From positions 248,001 through 312,000 of the forward strand of contig CAXSFM010000003.1 in the NCBI GenBank assembly GCA_964236735.1: a stretch of 64,000 nt of DNA. The letters run 5' to 3'. This DNA comes from JAIVJG01 sp964236735 (GTDB lineage: Bacteria; Acidobacteriota; Blastocatellia; Pyrinomonadales; Pyrinomonadaceae). Of the stretch, positions 42,609 to 51,627 are shown in pieces. The position numbers and the translations under genes were made by a program. The stretch's first letter is position 1. Each line of letters starts with the position of its first letter. The notes under the pieces were generated by a model, which had not been told where the DNA came from, ran no database searches, and saw nothing but the letters and a program-made list of their open reading frames with translations.

Positions 42609-43240
42609 GGCCTCATGTTTTCATCTACATTGAAGGTGGGGCTGAGGGAAGAAACGCAGATAGTGATTTTCGGCGTGGATGGAAAAAATTTTTGAATGAG
42701 TTGCACGAGCTTGCAAGGAAGCATGGATATCATGCTCTTAAAGTGGTTCGAGGCAAGGGACGAACGAATGCCTATCAGCGCTTCACAAAGCACAAGAGTG
42801 ATCATCCAAAAGATCTGTGCGTGCTGTTAGTTGATTCTGAGACAGCAGTTCTCAATAATAATCGTGTGTGGGATATCGTTGCACATCGAGAGGGCGATAG
42901 ATGGCAGTGCCCTGCATGGGCAACAGAGCGGAATCTGTATCTCATGGTGCATTTTGTTGAGACGTGGCTACTCACTGATCAAAACGCACTCCAACAATTC
43001 TTCAAGCGAGGCTTTAACTTGAAGGTGCTTCCTACGACGAACTTGGAAACTCGATCTAAAGCTGAGATCAATGAAGCATTGAAGAAGGCGACGCAGGATT
43101 CATCGAAGGGACCTTATAGACATGGTCAAGCGCATGAGATTATCGAAATCGTAGCTCCGGACAAAGTGAAAACCCTATGGCATGGCCAACGACTTTTCGA
43201 CACTTTGGGCAGCTTGATAAAAGGTGAGCCTGAAACATAA
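42602..43240 (+). CDS. DUF4276 / TOPRIM-like protein, possible effector nuclease
   Basis: 212 aa. The opening FIYIEGGAEGRNADSDFRRGW carries the early glutamate, and LCVLLVDSETAVL the Asp-rich strand, expected of a TOPRIM-like fold (as in the DUF4276, DUF4435 and RloB groups). Later FVETWLLTDQNAL and IEIVAPDKVKTL fit DUF4276. It overlaps the ATPase gene by 7 bp. In PARIS and AbiL systems the matching TOPRIM partner is the toxic effector restrained by the ATPase. That parallel is inferred, not shown. It is the last gene of the operon; the next gene is a resident metabolic enzyme 43 bp away. Confidence 0.75.
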   Translation: MVRPHVFIYIEGGAEGRNADSDFRRGWKKFLNELHELARKHGYHALKVVRGKGRTNAYQRFTKHKSDHPKDLCVLLVDSETAVLNNNRVWDIVAHREGDRWQCPAWATERNLYLMVHFVETWLLTDQNALQQFFKRGFNLKVLPTTNLETRSKAEINEALKKATQDSSKGPYRHGQAHEIIEIVAPDKVKTLWHGQRLFDTLGSLIKGEPET

Positions 43241-43283
43241 CTGGGTTGGTTCTGGTAACTGAATTTTCGACAGGAGATTAGAC

Positions 43284-45404
43284 ATGGCGACCCAAATAAA
43301 GGCGCGCGAGTATCGTGGCGTGAGCCGCGAGCGGATGATGGAGATTTACCGGACGATGTTTCTCTCGCGTCGTCTCGACGACAAGGAGATTCAACTCAAG
43401 GGTCAGAATAAAATCTTCTTCCAGATTTCGGGCGCGGGGCACGAGGCTGTGCTTGTCGCCGCAGGGATGGCTTTGAAGGCAAGTTACGATTGGTTCTACC
43501 CGTATTACCGCGACCGCGCGCTCTGCCTGCAACTCGGCATGACGCCGCTCGAACAACTTCTCTCGGCGGTCGGCGCGGCTGACGACCCGAACTCGCACGG
43601 GCGTCAAATGCCCTCGCACTGGGGACACAAAAAGCTCAACATCGTCTCGCAATCTTCACCGACGGGGACGCAGTTCATTCAATCCGTCGGATGCGCCGAA
43701 GCCAGTTATCGCGCTTCTCTGCTCGACGAGTTGAAAGACAAAGTGACGGGCTTTCAAGGCGACGAGGTCGTCTATTGTTCGGCGGGCGACGGCACGACGA
43801 GCGAGGGCGAATTCTGGGAAGCTCTGAATACGGCGAGCAATTTGAAACTGCCCGTCGTCTTCCTCATCGAAGACAACGGCTATGCCATCAGCGTGCCTGT
43901 CGAAGTACAGACGGCGGGCGGCGACGTGTCGAAACTCGTCGCCGGCTTCCCCGATTTATTCATCCAGAAATGCGACGGCACAGACCCCGTCGAGTCGCTC
44001 GAAGTGATGCGCCGCGCCGTCGAATACTGCCGCGCGCGCAAAGGGCCTGCGCTCGTCCACGCGAAGGTCATCCGTCCCTACTCGCACTCACTCTCCGACG
44101 ACGAAAAACTTTATCGCTCGGACGAGGAGCGCACGAGCGATGCCGAGCGCGACCCGGTCAAAAAATTCGGCGCGCTGCTGATCGCGGAAGGCTTCGCGAC
44201 GCAGGAAGAGTTGCAGTCAATCAAGGATGAGATTGAGCATGAAGTGCAGAGTGCGACAGACATCGCGCTCGCCAGCCCGCAGCCCGCGATAGCGACGACG
44301 TTGGATTTTATCTATTCGCCCGATGTTGACCCGACCGCGAAAGAGTTCGATACGGAAGAAGGCGCGGAGCTTTCCGGCAACGCGGGCACGATGGTTGATC
44401 TCATCAATCGCTGCCTGCACGAAGAGTTGGCGAGGGACGCGCGCGTCATCGTCTTCGGCGAGGACGTGGCCGATTGCTCGCGCGAGGAAAATCTCGACAA
44501 GGTGAAGGGCAAGGGCGGCGTCTTCAAGGTGACGGCGAATCTGCAACGCAAGTTCGGCGGCGCGCGTGTCTTCAACTCGCCGCTCGCCGAGGCCAACATC
44601 GTGGGGCGTGCAATTGGGATGGCGACGCGCGGGTTGAAGCCCGTCGTCGAGATACAGTTCTTCGATTACATCTGGCCGGCCTATCATCAAATCCGCAACG
44701 AACTCGCGCTCATGCGCTGGCGCTCCGGCGGCGACTGGACGTGCCCCATCGTGATGCGCGTGCCCGTCGGCGGATACTTGAAAGGCGGCGCGGTCTATCA
44801 CTCACAGTCGGGCGATACGCTCTTCACGCACATCCCCGGCTTGCGCGTCGTCTATCCGTCGAACGCGCTCGACGCCAACGGACTGCTGCGTACAGCGATA
44901 CGCTCGGACGATCCCGTGCTTTTTCTCGAACACAAGCATCTCTACCGGCAGGCTTACAACAAGTCGCAGTATCCGCCCGACAATTTTATGATTCCGTTCG
45001 GCAAAGCGAAGACCGTGCGCGAAGGGAAGGACTTGACGATCATCACCTACGGCGCGCTCGTCCAGCGTTCCGTCGTCGCGGCGAAGCAGGCCGAGCAGCA
45101 GTCGGGCACGAGCGTCGAAGTGATAGACCTTCGGACGCTCGCGCCTTACGATTGGGAAGCCATCGCGCGAAGCGTCAAAAAAACCGGGCGGGTCATCGTC
45201 GCGCACGAAGACACGCGCGCGCACGGCTTCGGCGCTGAAATCGCTGCGCGCATCGGTGATGAATTGTTTGAATACCTCGACGCGCCCGTCCGTCGCGTCG
45301 CCGCGCTCGACACCTTCGTCGCCTACGCCCCGCAACTCGAAGACCACATCCTGCCGCAAGTTGAAAACGTCGCGCGCGCGATTGCCGAACTGTCGAGCTA
45401 CTGA
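43284..45404 (+). CDS. Branched-chain 2-oxoacid dehydrogenase E1, fused alpha-beta
   Basis: 706 aa, thiamine-diphosphate enzyme that decarboxylates branched-chain 2-oxoacids and acylates lipoyl-E2. Residues 15-340 are the alpha part, with the ThDP motif GDGTTSEGEFWEALNTAS...EDN. Residues 370-706 are the beta part (VIVFGEDVADC, FNSPLAEANIVGRAIGMA, EIQFFDYIWPA, VPVGGYLKGGAVYHSQSG). In most bacteria these are two genes; here they form one continuous frame joined by an acidic linker. The start ATG has GGAGA 7 nt upstream. A family-D hairpin follows the stop. E2 and E3 genes are not in the window. Confidence 0.92.
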   Translation: MATQIKAREYRGVSRERMMEIYRTMFLSRRLDDKEIQLKGQNKIFFQISGAGHEAVLVAAGMALKASYDWFYPYYRDRALCLQLGMTPLEQLLSAVGAADDPNSHGRQMPSHWGHKKLNIVSQSSPTGTQFIQSVGCAEASYRASLLDELKDKVTGFQGDEVVYCSAGDGTTSEGEFWEALNTASNLKLPVVFLIEDNGYAISVPVEVQTAGGDVSKLVAGFPDLFIQKCDGTDPVESLEVMRRAVEYCRARKGPALVHAKVIRPYSHSLSDDEKLYRSDEERTSDAERDPVKKFGALLIAEGFATQEELQSIKDEIEHEVQSATDIALASPQPAIATTLDFIYSPDVDPTAKEFDTEEGAELSGNAGTMVDLINRCLHEELARDARVIVFGEDVADCSREENLDKVKGKGGVFKVTANLQRKFGGARVFNSPLAEANIVGRAIGMATRGLKPVVEIQFFDYIWPAYHQIRNELALMRWRSGGDWTCPIVMRVPVGGYLKGGAVYHSQSGDTLFTHIPGLRVVYPSNALDANGLLRTAIRSDDPVLFLEHKHLYRQAYNKSQYPPDNFMIPFGKAKTVREGKDLTIITYGALVQRSVVAAKQAEQQSGTSVEVIDLRTLAPYDWEAIARSVKKTGRVIVAHEDTRAHGFGAEIAARIGDELFEYLDAPVRRVAALDTFVAYAPQLEDHILPQVENVARAIAELSSY

Positions 45405-45510
45405 AGTAAGTAAAAAGGTAAAAGGCAAAAGTGAAGACGGAGACAGTCGCTCTCTCATCTTCACTTTTGCCTTTTACCTTTTGAACTTTGCCTTTTGCCT
45501 TTTTACTTAA
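45404..45510. repeat. Heptad hairpin repeat, family D (AAAAGGT type)
   Basis: The left arm 45404-45437 reads AAAAGGT AAAAGGC AAAAGTG AAGAC. The inverse arm 45459-45510 is longer and contains a second TTTGCCTTTTGCCTTTTTAC run. It separates convergent genes (E1 and the M16 peptidase), and both stops touch it. Confidence 0.85.
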
Positions 45511-47000
45511 AACTCTCTCGTCTGCGCGGTGAAGATGCTCTTGTCAATGCTCTTCGGGTCGCCGATGACGACGAAGCGCATGTTACGCATGTAGGTTTTC
45601 GCCACGCGCTGCACGTCCGCCGGCGTGACGGCGCGCAGGCGTTCGATGAAGTCTATCGAGTTGCGCCAGCCTCCGCCGATTAGTTCGTACTGCGCCAACT
45701 CGCCCGCCTGCGCCGCGTTCGTCTCCTGACTCATGTAATAGCGCGTCAGATACTGCTGCACCTGCGCCTTGATGTCGTCGGGGCCAATCGGCTCGCGTTG
45801 AAGTCTGCTCACCTCGTCGAGCATCACGCGCACGGCTTGATTGGCGTCCACGGCGGTGACGTAGATGCCGCCGATGTTCGCGCCCTGACTGCCGAGAAAG
45901 GCGTCTGGCGCGTAAGAGAGATTGCGCCGGACGCGCACCTCCGTAAAGACGCGGTCGCGCAAAACGCTCGAAGCGATTCGCATCGGATAGATGTCGGGCG
46001 CGGTCAGAGACGGCGCGACGAAAGTTCCCTGCACGTAGTTGGTCGGCAAAGAGCGCGCGGTCACGTCCACAGTCGGCGTGTTGAAGACGAGCGCGGGCGG
46101 AGCCGCCGGATGATAATTGCCGCGCGGGAGTTTCCCGAACGATGCCGCCACGCGCTCTTTAATCATCTGCGGGTCGAGATCGCCGACGACGACGAGCAGC
46201 AGGCGCGAGGTCTGCAACATCTGCCGGTGATACGCCTTCACGTCTTCGAGCGTCAGACGCTTGATGCTCTCAAGCGTGCCGTGCGGGTCGTTCGCGTAAG
46301 GATGCCCCGCGTAGGCGTTGCGCGACTGTAACTCTTGCAGGAAAGAGTCGGGCGTGTCGTTGTTATCACTGAGCGAGACGAGAGTGCGATTCTTGATGCG
46401 GTCAAAATCGTCCGGTGCGAAGCTCGGCCTGAGCGCGACATCCGTGAAGATTTCCCACGAGCGGTCGAACGACGGGCGCGTGCAGCCCATCGTCAAAGTC
46501 GAGTAATCGTAGTTGATGCCGGAGCCGATGCCCGTGCCCATGCGCGAGAGTTCGTCTCGCATCCGCTCGCGCGGAAAGTTGGCGCTGGCCTCCGACGCCA
46601 GATCGAGCATCAACGATTCGACTCCCGCGTTCTTCTCGTTGATGTTGGCCGCGCCGCCGCGCAGGAAGAGGTCTGTGACGACCGTCTGGCTGCCCGCGCG
46701 CCGTTTGACCAGCACCTTCAGACCGTTGACTTCAAACTCCGTGACGAGTTTTGCGGCATCCGCCAGCGCGGTCGCGGTCTGCGGCGCGTAAGCCGTCGCC
46801 TCGCCGGACGGCGCAGTCTTCGCCGTCTGTGCAAACGCCGGCGAAGTGAAAAAAGTGAAAGCCGCGAGCGTGAGAGCGAGCGCGCGGGCGAGTCGCCGCA
46901 TACGTTCCCCCATGTTCGTCGTCGTTGTTGCTGTTGTTACTTGTGTGAGCATCGCCGCGCGCGTGTTGCGTCGCTTGTTACTTTCCTGCTGTGTTCGCAT
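45507..47000 (-). CDS. M16-family peptidase homologue lacking the metal site (partner subunit)
   Basis: Up to 497 aa; the start is uncertain (ATG at 47000, or later at the GERMRRLARAL segment preceding a signal peptide ALALTLAAFTFFTSPAFAQ). The two M16 domains are recognisable: NGLKVLVKRRAGSQ..., then ADDFDRIKNRTLVSLSDN, and SLPTNYVQGTFVAPS. At the position of the HxxEH zinc motif it has GVESLMLDLA, so both histidines and the glutamate are lost. In related two-gene systems the non-catalytic subunit pairs with an active one, and here the active gene overlaps immediately upstream. It is predicted periplasmic. Confidence 0.85.
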   Translation of the reverse strand: MRTQQESNKRRNTRAAMLTQVTTATTTTNMGERMRRLARALALTLAAFTFFTSPAFAQTAKTAPSGEATAYAPQTATALADAAKLVTEFEVNGLKVLVKRRAGSQTVVTDLFLRGGAANINEKNAGVESLMLDLASEASANFPRERMRDELSRMGTGIGSGINYDYSTLTMGCTRPSFDRSWEIFTDVALRPSFAPDDFDRIKNRTLVSLSDNNDTPDSFLQELQSRNAYAGHPYANDPHGTLESIKRLTLEDVKAYHRQMLQTSRLLLVVVGDLDPQMIKERVAASFGKLPRGNYHPAAPPALVFNTPTVDVTARSLPTNYVQGTFVAPSLTAPDIYPMRIASSVLRDRVFTEVRVRRNLSYAPDAFLGSQGANIGGIYVTAVDANQAVRVMLDEVSRLQREPIGPDDIKAQVQQYLTRYYMSQETNAAQAGELAQYELIGGGWRNSIDFIERLRAVTPADVQRVAKTYMRNMRFVVIGDPKSIDKSIFTAQTREF

Positions 47001-48585
47001 TCTGTTTCTCAGCGCCGATTAAATCCTCCGGCGTCAGTCCCGATTGTTTGAGAGATTCTTCCGACATTAAGGCGAGGCCGACGTGCGGCTTGCCTTGAAT
47101 ATAAGTTGTCACGTAGCGGCTGATGTCGGCGCGCGAAGTTAAGCGCAGGCGTCCGAGATAGCCGCGATAATAGTCCAGCCCGGTCGAAGCCCACCAGAAA
47201 CTGATGACGTGCGTGTAGTCGCTCAACTTCTCGCGCGAGTAGAGGTCTTCGGCTTCGAGCAGAGACTTGGCGTTCGCCAGTTGCTCGTCCGTGAAATAGT
47301 CCGGGTCGTTGAAGTGCGCGATCTCGTTATAGATGGCGCGCGTCGCGGCACGCGCCTTGTCGGGCGTCGTCTGCGCGACGACGTTGATTGGCCCGACGTT
47401 GCGTTGCGTGTAATAGCCGAGGTTCGCGCCCGTCACGAGTCCGGTGTCGGCGAGCGCGCGTTGAAAGCGCGAGTTGGGCTGGCGCAGGATAAAGGAGAAC
47501 ACGTCCGCCGCGTAGGTCGCCGCGTCGTCCTTGCCGATGGACGGCCCCTGCCAGCCGATGCTGACGATGATATTCTGGACGGGCTGCTTGATGATGAAAC
47601 CCTCGCTCTTGGGAAGCGGCGGGTGCTCGACGAGCGGAAATTCGACGAACGGGTCTTTCGCGCGCCGTTCCCAGTCGCCGAACAAACCTTCGACGGTCTT
47701 GAAAGCTTCCGGCGGCGTCACATCGCCCGTCACGATGATGGCCGAGTTGTTCGGCACGTAATAGCGGCTCTGGATGAGTCGCATCATGTCGGTCGTCGCC
47801 GTGCGGACGGTTTGCTTGTCGCCGCCGGGACGCTTGCGGCTGGGATACTTGTAGAAGAGGCGATTGTTCATCTCTTCTTGAATCGAGCCGAACGGGTTCG
47901 AGTCGTGGCGGTCGAGTTCGCCGATAACGACTTCACGTTCCTGCTCGAATTGATGCTCTTCAAAAGCCGGGTAGCGCACGGCGTCGCGCATGAAGCGCAT
48001 CGAGACGGGAAAGTTCGGACTCGTCGTCGTGAAATAATAGTTGACGAGTTCCTCCTGCGTCTGGCCGTTGTAGGTGATGCCGAGCTGGTCAATGTTGGAG
48101 AGATAATCGGCCTTGTCGAACGTGGCGCGGTTGGCCTTGAAGAACATGTGCTCGTAGAGATGCGAAAGTCCGTTGAGTTCTGGCGGCTCTGTGAACGAGC
48201 CGTTGCGGACGGCCAACTCGACCGTCACGAGCGGAACCGAGTGGTCTTCAAGCACAATCACTTCCAGCCCGTTCGCCAGCACTTTGTTGACGAACGGAGC
48301 CGTCTGCGCGAGCGGCGCTTGCGGCATCGGCGCGGGCGCGACGGCGGCGGCTGTGCCCTTTGATTGCGACGCTCCGCTACCGCGTTGCGCCTGCGCGCGT
48401 GGCGGCTTCTGCGTAACGGCAGCCTGCGCCGTCGTCATCAACGTGGACGGGACGAGTTGCGGCGCAGTAGTGGCGACGAACGAAAAGGCGAGCAAGAAGA
48501 CAAAAAAGTATCGTTTAAGCAAAGTGTGCCTCACAAATGAGTCTGTAGAAATTTTCGTCAGTGGAGTCGCCCGCGCGGGTCGCAT
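46978..48585 (-). CDS. M16-family zinc peptidase (active subunit)
   Basis: Up to 535 aa. A signal peptide (YFFVFLLAFSFVATTAP) begins about 23 residues in; an in-frame GTG just before it may be the true start, since neither position has a clear ribosome site. The catalytic motif HLYEH (HxxEH) lies in GLSHLYEHMFFKA, with the downstream metal-binding glutamate region EREVVIGELDRHD. A Pro/Ala/Gln-rich linker (about residues 55-95) follows the signal. It degrades peptides in the periplasm as a heterodimer-like pair with the next gene, whose start it overlaps by 23 bp. Confidence 0.88.
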   Translation of the reverse strand: MRPARATPLTKISTDSFVRHTLLKRYFFVFLLAFSFVATTAPQLVPSTLMTTAQAAVTQKPPRAQAQRGSGASQSKGTAAAVAPAPMPQAPLAQTAPFVNKVLANGLEVIVLEDHSVPLVTVELAVRNGSFTEPPELNGLSHLYEHMFFKANRATFDKADYLSNIDQLGITYNGQTQEELVNYYFTTTSPNFPVSMRFMRDAVRYPAFEEHQFEQEREVVIGELDRHDSNPFGSIQEEMNNRLFYKYPSRKRPGGDKQTVRTATTDMMRLIQSRYYVPNNSAIIVTGDVTPPEAFKTVEGLFGDWERRAKDPFVEFPLVEHPPLPKSEGFIIKQPVQNIIVSIGWQGPSIGKDDAATYAADVFSFILRQPNSRFQRALADTGLVTGANLGYYTQRNVGPINVVAQTTPDKARAATRAIYNEIAHFNDPDYFTDEQLANAKSLLEAEDLYSREKLSDYTHVISFWWASTGLDYYRGYLGRLRLTSRADISRYVTTYIQGKPHVGLALMSEESLKQSGLTPEDLIGAEKQNANTAGK

Positions 48586-48835
48586 ACGCCAGCAGTTGCT
48601 CTGGAGGAATTGCTGTGGATACCGGCTCGTTTGATCCTCAACTTTGAGGCCATGATAGCACGCCGGGTTGCTTCGCTCGCATTCATGCAGGCGTGAGATG
48701 AGGAATGCTGTGTGCCGTCGCTGTTGAGAGTGACGGCTTCAGCCATGATGCTTTATTCGTTAACGACATCACGCCTGAAGGCGCAACTCTGAACGATAAA
48801 AACTTTCGGAACTCAGCGCTCACCTGCGCGGCGCA

Positions 48836-50572
48836 TCACAGCGCACGGGGCGCGGCGAAGGCGCGTTGACGCAGTGCGGCGCGGAAGGGTTGCGCGGTGT
48901 CTTTGACGATGTTGGGCGACCACGTCGCGCGCAAAGCACTGGCGGCATTCGTGCCGGGCGCGAGACGCAGCGTGTAAGTCTCGTGCGTGCGCGGAACATA
49001 GAGGACGTAGCGGCGCGCGTGCGACGAGTCGCCGCGCGCGTCCGTGCCGGTGCAGAGAACTTCGTCCGTGCCGTCGCCGTCGAGGTCAACGATTTCTTCC
49101 GACCACTTCGCGCCGCGAAATCCTGCCACGTCGAGCGGCGCGTGTCCCGTCACGTCCGGCCTGTGCTCGCCCTGTCTCCGGGTGAAGACGAAGAGATGCG
49201 TCGTGCCCTTCGCCGTCTCGTCGTGGATGGCGGCGATGCTCGTCTGCCCCGCGCCAGTTCGCAGAGGCCGCGCGTCGCCGACGTTGCCATGCGCGAGGCC
49301 GGCGGCCATGCGTCGCGCCGTTTCAGGCGTGAGCGCGGAGAGCGTCGGTTGTGATAACGATACGGCGGTTGACGGCGGCGGTTCGGCGGAGCGTTGCGTT
49401 GTCGCCGTCGTCACGCCGCGTCGAAGAGCGTTGCTGTTGAGAGCGTTCGCGGCGCGAGTGATGTTGGCAACGCCCGGCGCAAAAACATTCGACGCTTTTT
49501 CGTGCGCGCTGCTCGGACGCGCGCCGCTTCCGAGCCAGACGAGAAAGACCGCGACGACGATGGCAAGCACGGCGCACGCAGCGGCGACGCGCGCGAAGAC
49601 TGTGCGCCCCGCGTTGAGATAGCTGATGGTTGAGGCGAGCGGCGCGATCTCCTGCTCCGGCGTTTCGCGTCGGGGCGCGACGATGCTTTTTTCGAGAAGC
49701 ACTCGCGCGTCCGCCGCCTTCGCGGGTCGCTGTGCGGGATTCTTGGCGAGCAAAGTGTGCGTGGCGATGGCGAGCGGGCGCGGCACGTCTGCGCGCAGGG
49801 CGATGAGCGGAGGCGGCGCTGACGTAGCCTGTTTGATGAGCACGACGGACGAGAGCGCGTCCACGAAGGGCGGACGTCCCGATAGCATTTCATAGACGAG
49901 GACGCCGACGCTGTAGAGGTCGCTCGCCGGCCCGACCTTGTTGCCGAGACATTGCTCCGGCGACATGTAGCGCGGCGTGCCGATGATCATTCCCGCCTCG
50001 GTCGTCGCGTGCGTTCTGGTCACTTCGGTCGAGGTCGCGAGCACTTTGGCGATGCCGAAATCGAGCACGCAGACGCCGCGCTCGTTGAGCATGATGTTCG
50101 ACGGCTTCAAGTCGCGATGGACGATGCCGAGCGCGTGGGCTTCGGCCAGCACGTCGCAGATTTCAGAGGCGATGCGGACGGCGCGCGCCGGAGACAGCGT
50201 GCCTTCGCGCGCGAGCGTCTCGGAGAGCGTCTCGCCTTCGATGTATTCCATGACGATGAAGGGACGCCCGTCGGCGAGTCGTCCGGCGTCGAAGATCATC
50301 GCGGCGCGCGTGTGGCGCAGGCGTGCCATCGTCCGCGCCTCGCGCATAAAACGCTCGGCGACTTCCGGGTCGGCTGACACTTCTTTTTTGAGAACTTTGA
50401 TGGCGACGGTGCGTTCGAGTCCGAGGTGCGAGGCGCGATAAACCGTGCCCATGCCGCCTCTGCCGATTTCACACTCGATGCGGAAACGTCCGGCGATAAT
50501 CTGGGGGATGTCCATGGGGGTTTGACCTTCATTCTGGAAAGCGACGCCCGGCGCGAAGGCGCGTTCACTCAT
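48836..50572 (-). CDS. Membrane-anchored Ser/Thr protein kinase (PASTA-less, Hanks type)
   Basis: About 578 aa from the ATG at 50572 (SERAFAPG...); an ATG at 50515 (DIPQIIAGRF...) is possible. The kinase domain is complete: GRGGMGTVY glycine loop, VAIKVL lysine, IVHRDLKPSNIML catalytic loop, VLDFGIAKVL (DFG), and TPRYMSPEQCLG (APE-like). A transmembrane helix follows at about residue 385 (ACAVLAIVVAVFLVWLG). The outside part ends with an EF-hand-like VDLDGDGTDEVL segment resembling FG-GAP/VCBS repeats. It is likely a surface sensor coupled to cytoplasmic phosphorylation; the signal is unknown. Confidence 0.88.
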   Translation of the reverse strand: MSERAFAPGVAFQNEGQTPMDIPQIIAGRFRIECEIGRGGMGTVYRASHLGLERTVAIKVLKKEVSADPEVAERFMREARTMARLRHTRAAMIFDAGRLADGRPFIVMEYIEGETLSETLAREGTLSPARAVRIASEICDVLAEAHALGIVHRDLKPSNIMLNERGVCVLDFGIAKVLATSTEVTRTHATTEAGMIIGTPRYMSPEQCLGNKVGPASDLYSVGVLVYEMLSGRPPFVDALSSVVLIKQATSAPPPLIALRADVPRPLAIATHTLLAKNPAQRPAKAADARVLLEKSIVAPRRETPEQEIAPLASTISYLNAGRTVFARVAAACAVLAIVVAVFLVWLGSGARPSSAHEKASNVFAPGVANITRAANALNSNALRRGVTTATTQRSAEPPPSTAVSLSQPTLSALTPETARRMAAGLAHGNVGDARPLRTGAGQTSIAAIHDETAKGTTHLFVFTRRQGEHRPDVTGHAPLDVAGFRGAKWSEEIVDLDGDGTDEVLCTGTDARGDSSHARRYVLYVPRTHETYTLRLAPGTNAASALRATWSPNIVKDTAQPFRAALRQRAFAAPRAL

Positions 50573-50818
50573 TCTCAAAGGGAGAGAATACTTAAGAACG
50601 CGCGCCCGCGAGCGGCACAACCAGAAGCTCAAAAACAGTTGTCGTTGTAGGGAGTGTTGGGCAAAGTCCGTCGCGCGACGGGCAAGCGGAAGTGTAGCAC
50701 TTTTGCTTTGACGCGCAAATGAAATTCGCAAGGCGCGCGCCATCACCCGTGTCGGGACGCGCTAAGATAGAGGCTGGAACGCGCGTCCCGACACTTTTGA
50801 ATTTTCAAGAGGTTGAGG

Positions 50819-51343
50819 TTAAAACCAGCCCTTCTTGTTCTGGACGTAAGTGCGGACGAACTCTTCGTCGGATTTGGTGAGATAGATGATGCCTTCGACG
50901 ATGCCGATGACGCTCGTCGCCATCGCGCCGATGCCGCAGGTCAGCACGGTGATGAGCAGCATAATGATGCCTTCGGTCGAGTAGCCGAGAAGAAATTTGT
51001 GGATGCCGAACGCGCCGAGCAGGATGGCGCAGATACCTGCTGGCAGTTTCTTGCTCGCGCCCGCCGCCTGCCAGTCCGTCCCGCCACCCGACGGCTGATA
51101 AGACATGGCCTGAGGAGGATTGTAAGTCGGGTAGTTCTGGTATGCAGGCGGCGTGTAACTGCCGGTTGAAGCGCCGCTTGAAGCGCCGGACAGAGGGTCT
51201 GCCTGTTCGGTCGGGGTCTGGCCGAGACCGCCGCTCGTGCGCCACGATTCGGGGGACGGCGCAGGCGCAAGCGTAGTGCCGCACTTGACGCAGAAACGCG
51301 CGCCGTCAACGTTCTCGGCCTGACATGTGGGACATGAAATCAT
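50819..51343 (-). CDS. Zinc-ribbon and TM2-domain membrane protein
   Basis: 174 aa. The N-terminus is a zinc ribbon (CPTCQAENVDGARFCVKCG). A Pro/Ser/Tyr-rich disordered linker of 70 residues follows, then a TM2 domain with two membrane helices: CAILLGAFGIHKFLLGYSTEGI, which contains the G-x-x-x-x-H-x-F-Y/L-L-G motif, and TSVIGIVEGIIYLTKSDEEF. Family members are small inner-membrane proteins of uncertain function. The start ATG is preceded by a good ribosome site (GGAGAG). Confidence 0.85.
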   Translation of the reverse strand: MISCPTCQAENVDGARFCVKCGTTLAPAPSPESWRTSGGLGQTPTEQADPLSGASSGASTGSYTPPAYQNYPTYNPPQAMSYQPSGGGTDWQAAGASKKLPAGICAILLGAFGIHKFLLGYSTEGIIMLLITVLTCGIGAMATSVIGIVEGIIYLTKSDEEFVRTYVQNKKGWF

Positions 51344-51545
51344 CGTTCTCTCCTTTGACTTTCAAATGTTGGGGGACGCCGCGCGAAACCGCCACAGCGT
51401 CAAAGATGAAAAGCGTTTTGTGGCTGATGAAATAAAGGCTCTCGAACCGCGCACGGCCTGCCTTCCGAAACTATCGTCCAAAGCTCGCCGCGCTGTAGTG
51501 ACATGTCTTTCGCACAACCGTCGAAAAAAGTAAAGAGGGAAAAGA

Positions 51546-51627
51546 AGTGATGAGTGATGAGTGATGAGTGACAAGAGAAGACAAGCTCTCTTCTTTCTTA
51601 TCACTCATCACTCATCACTCATCACTT
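51546..51627. repeat. Heptad hairpin repeat, family A
   Basis: The left arm 51546-51574 (AGTGATG heptads) and inverse arm 51598-51627 have a 23-nt loop. The right arm encodes the last residues (SDE) and stop of the M15-like gene. Confidence 0.88.

Noticed and set aside
47209..48363. 384-codon open frame opposite the active M16 peptidase
   Set aside because: It complements codons of a peptidase with an intact HxxEH motif; no independent evidence.
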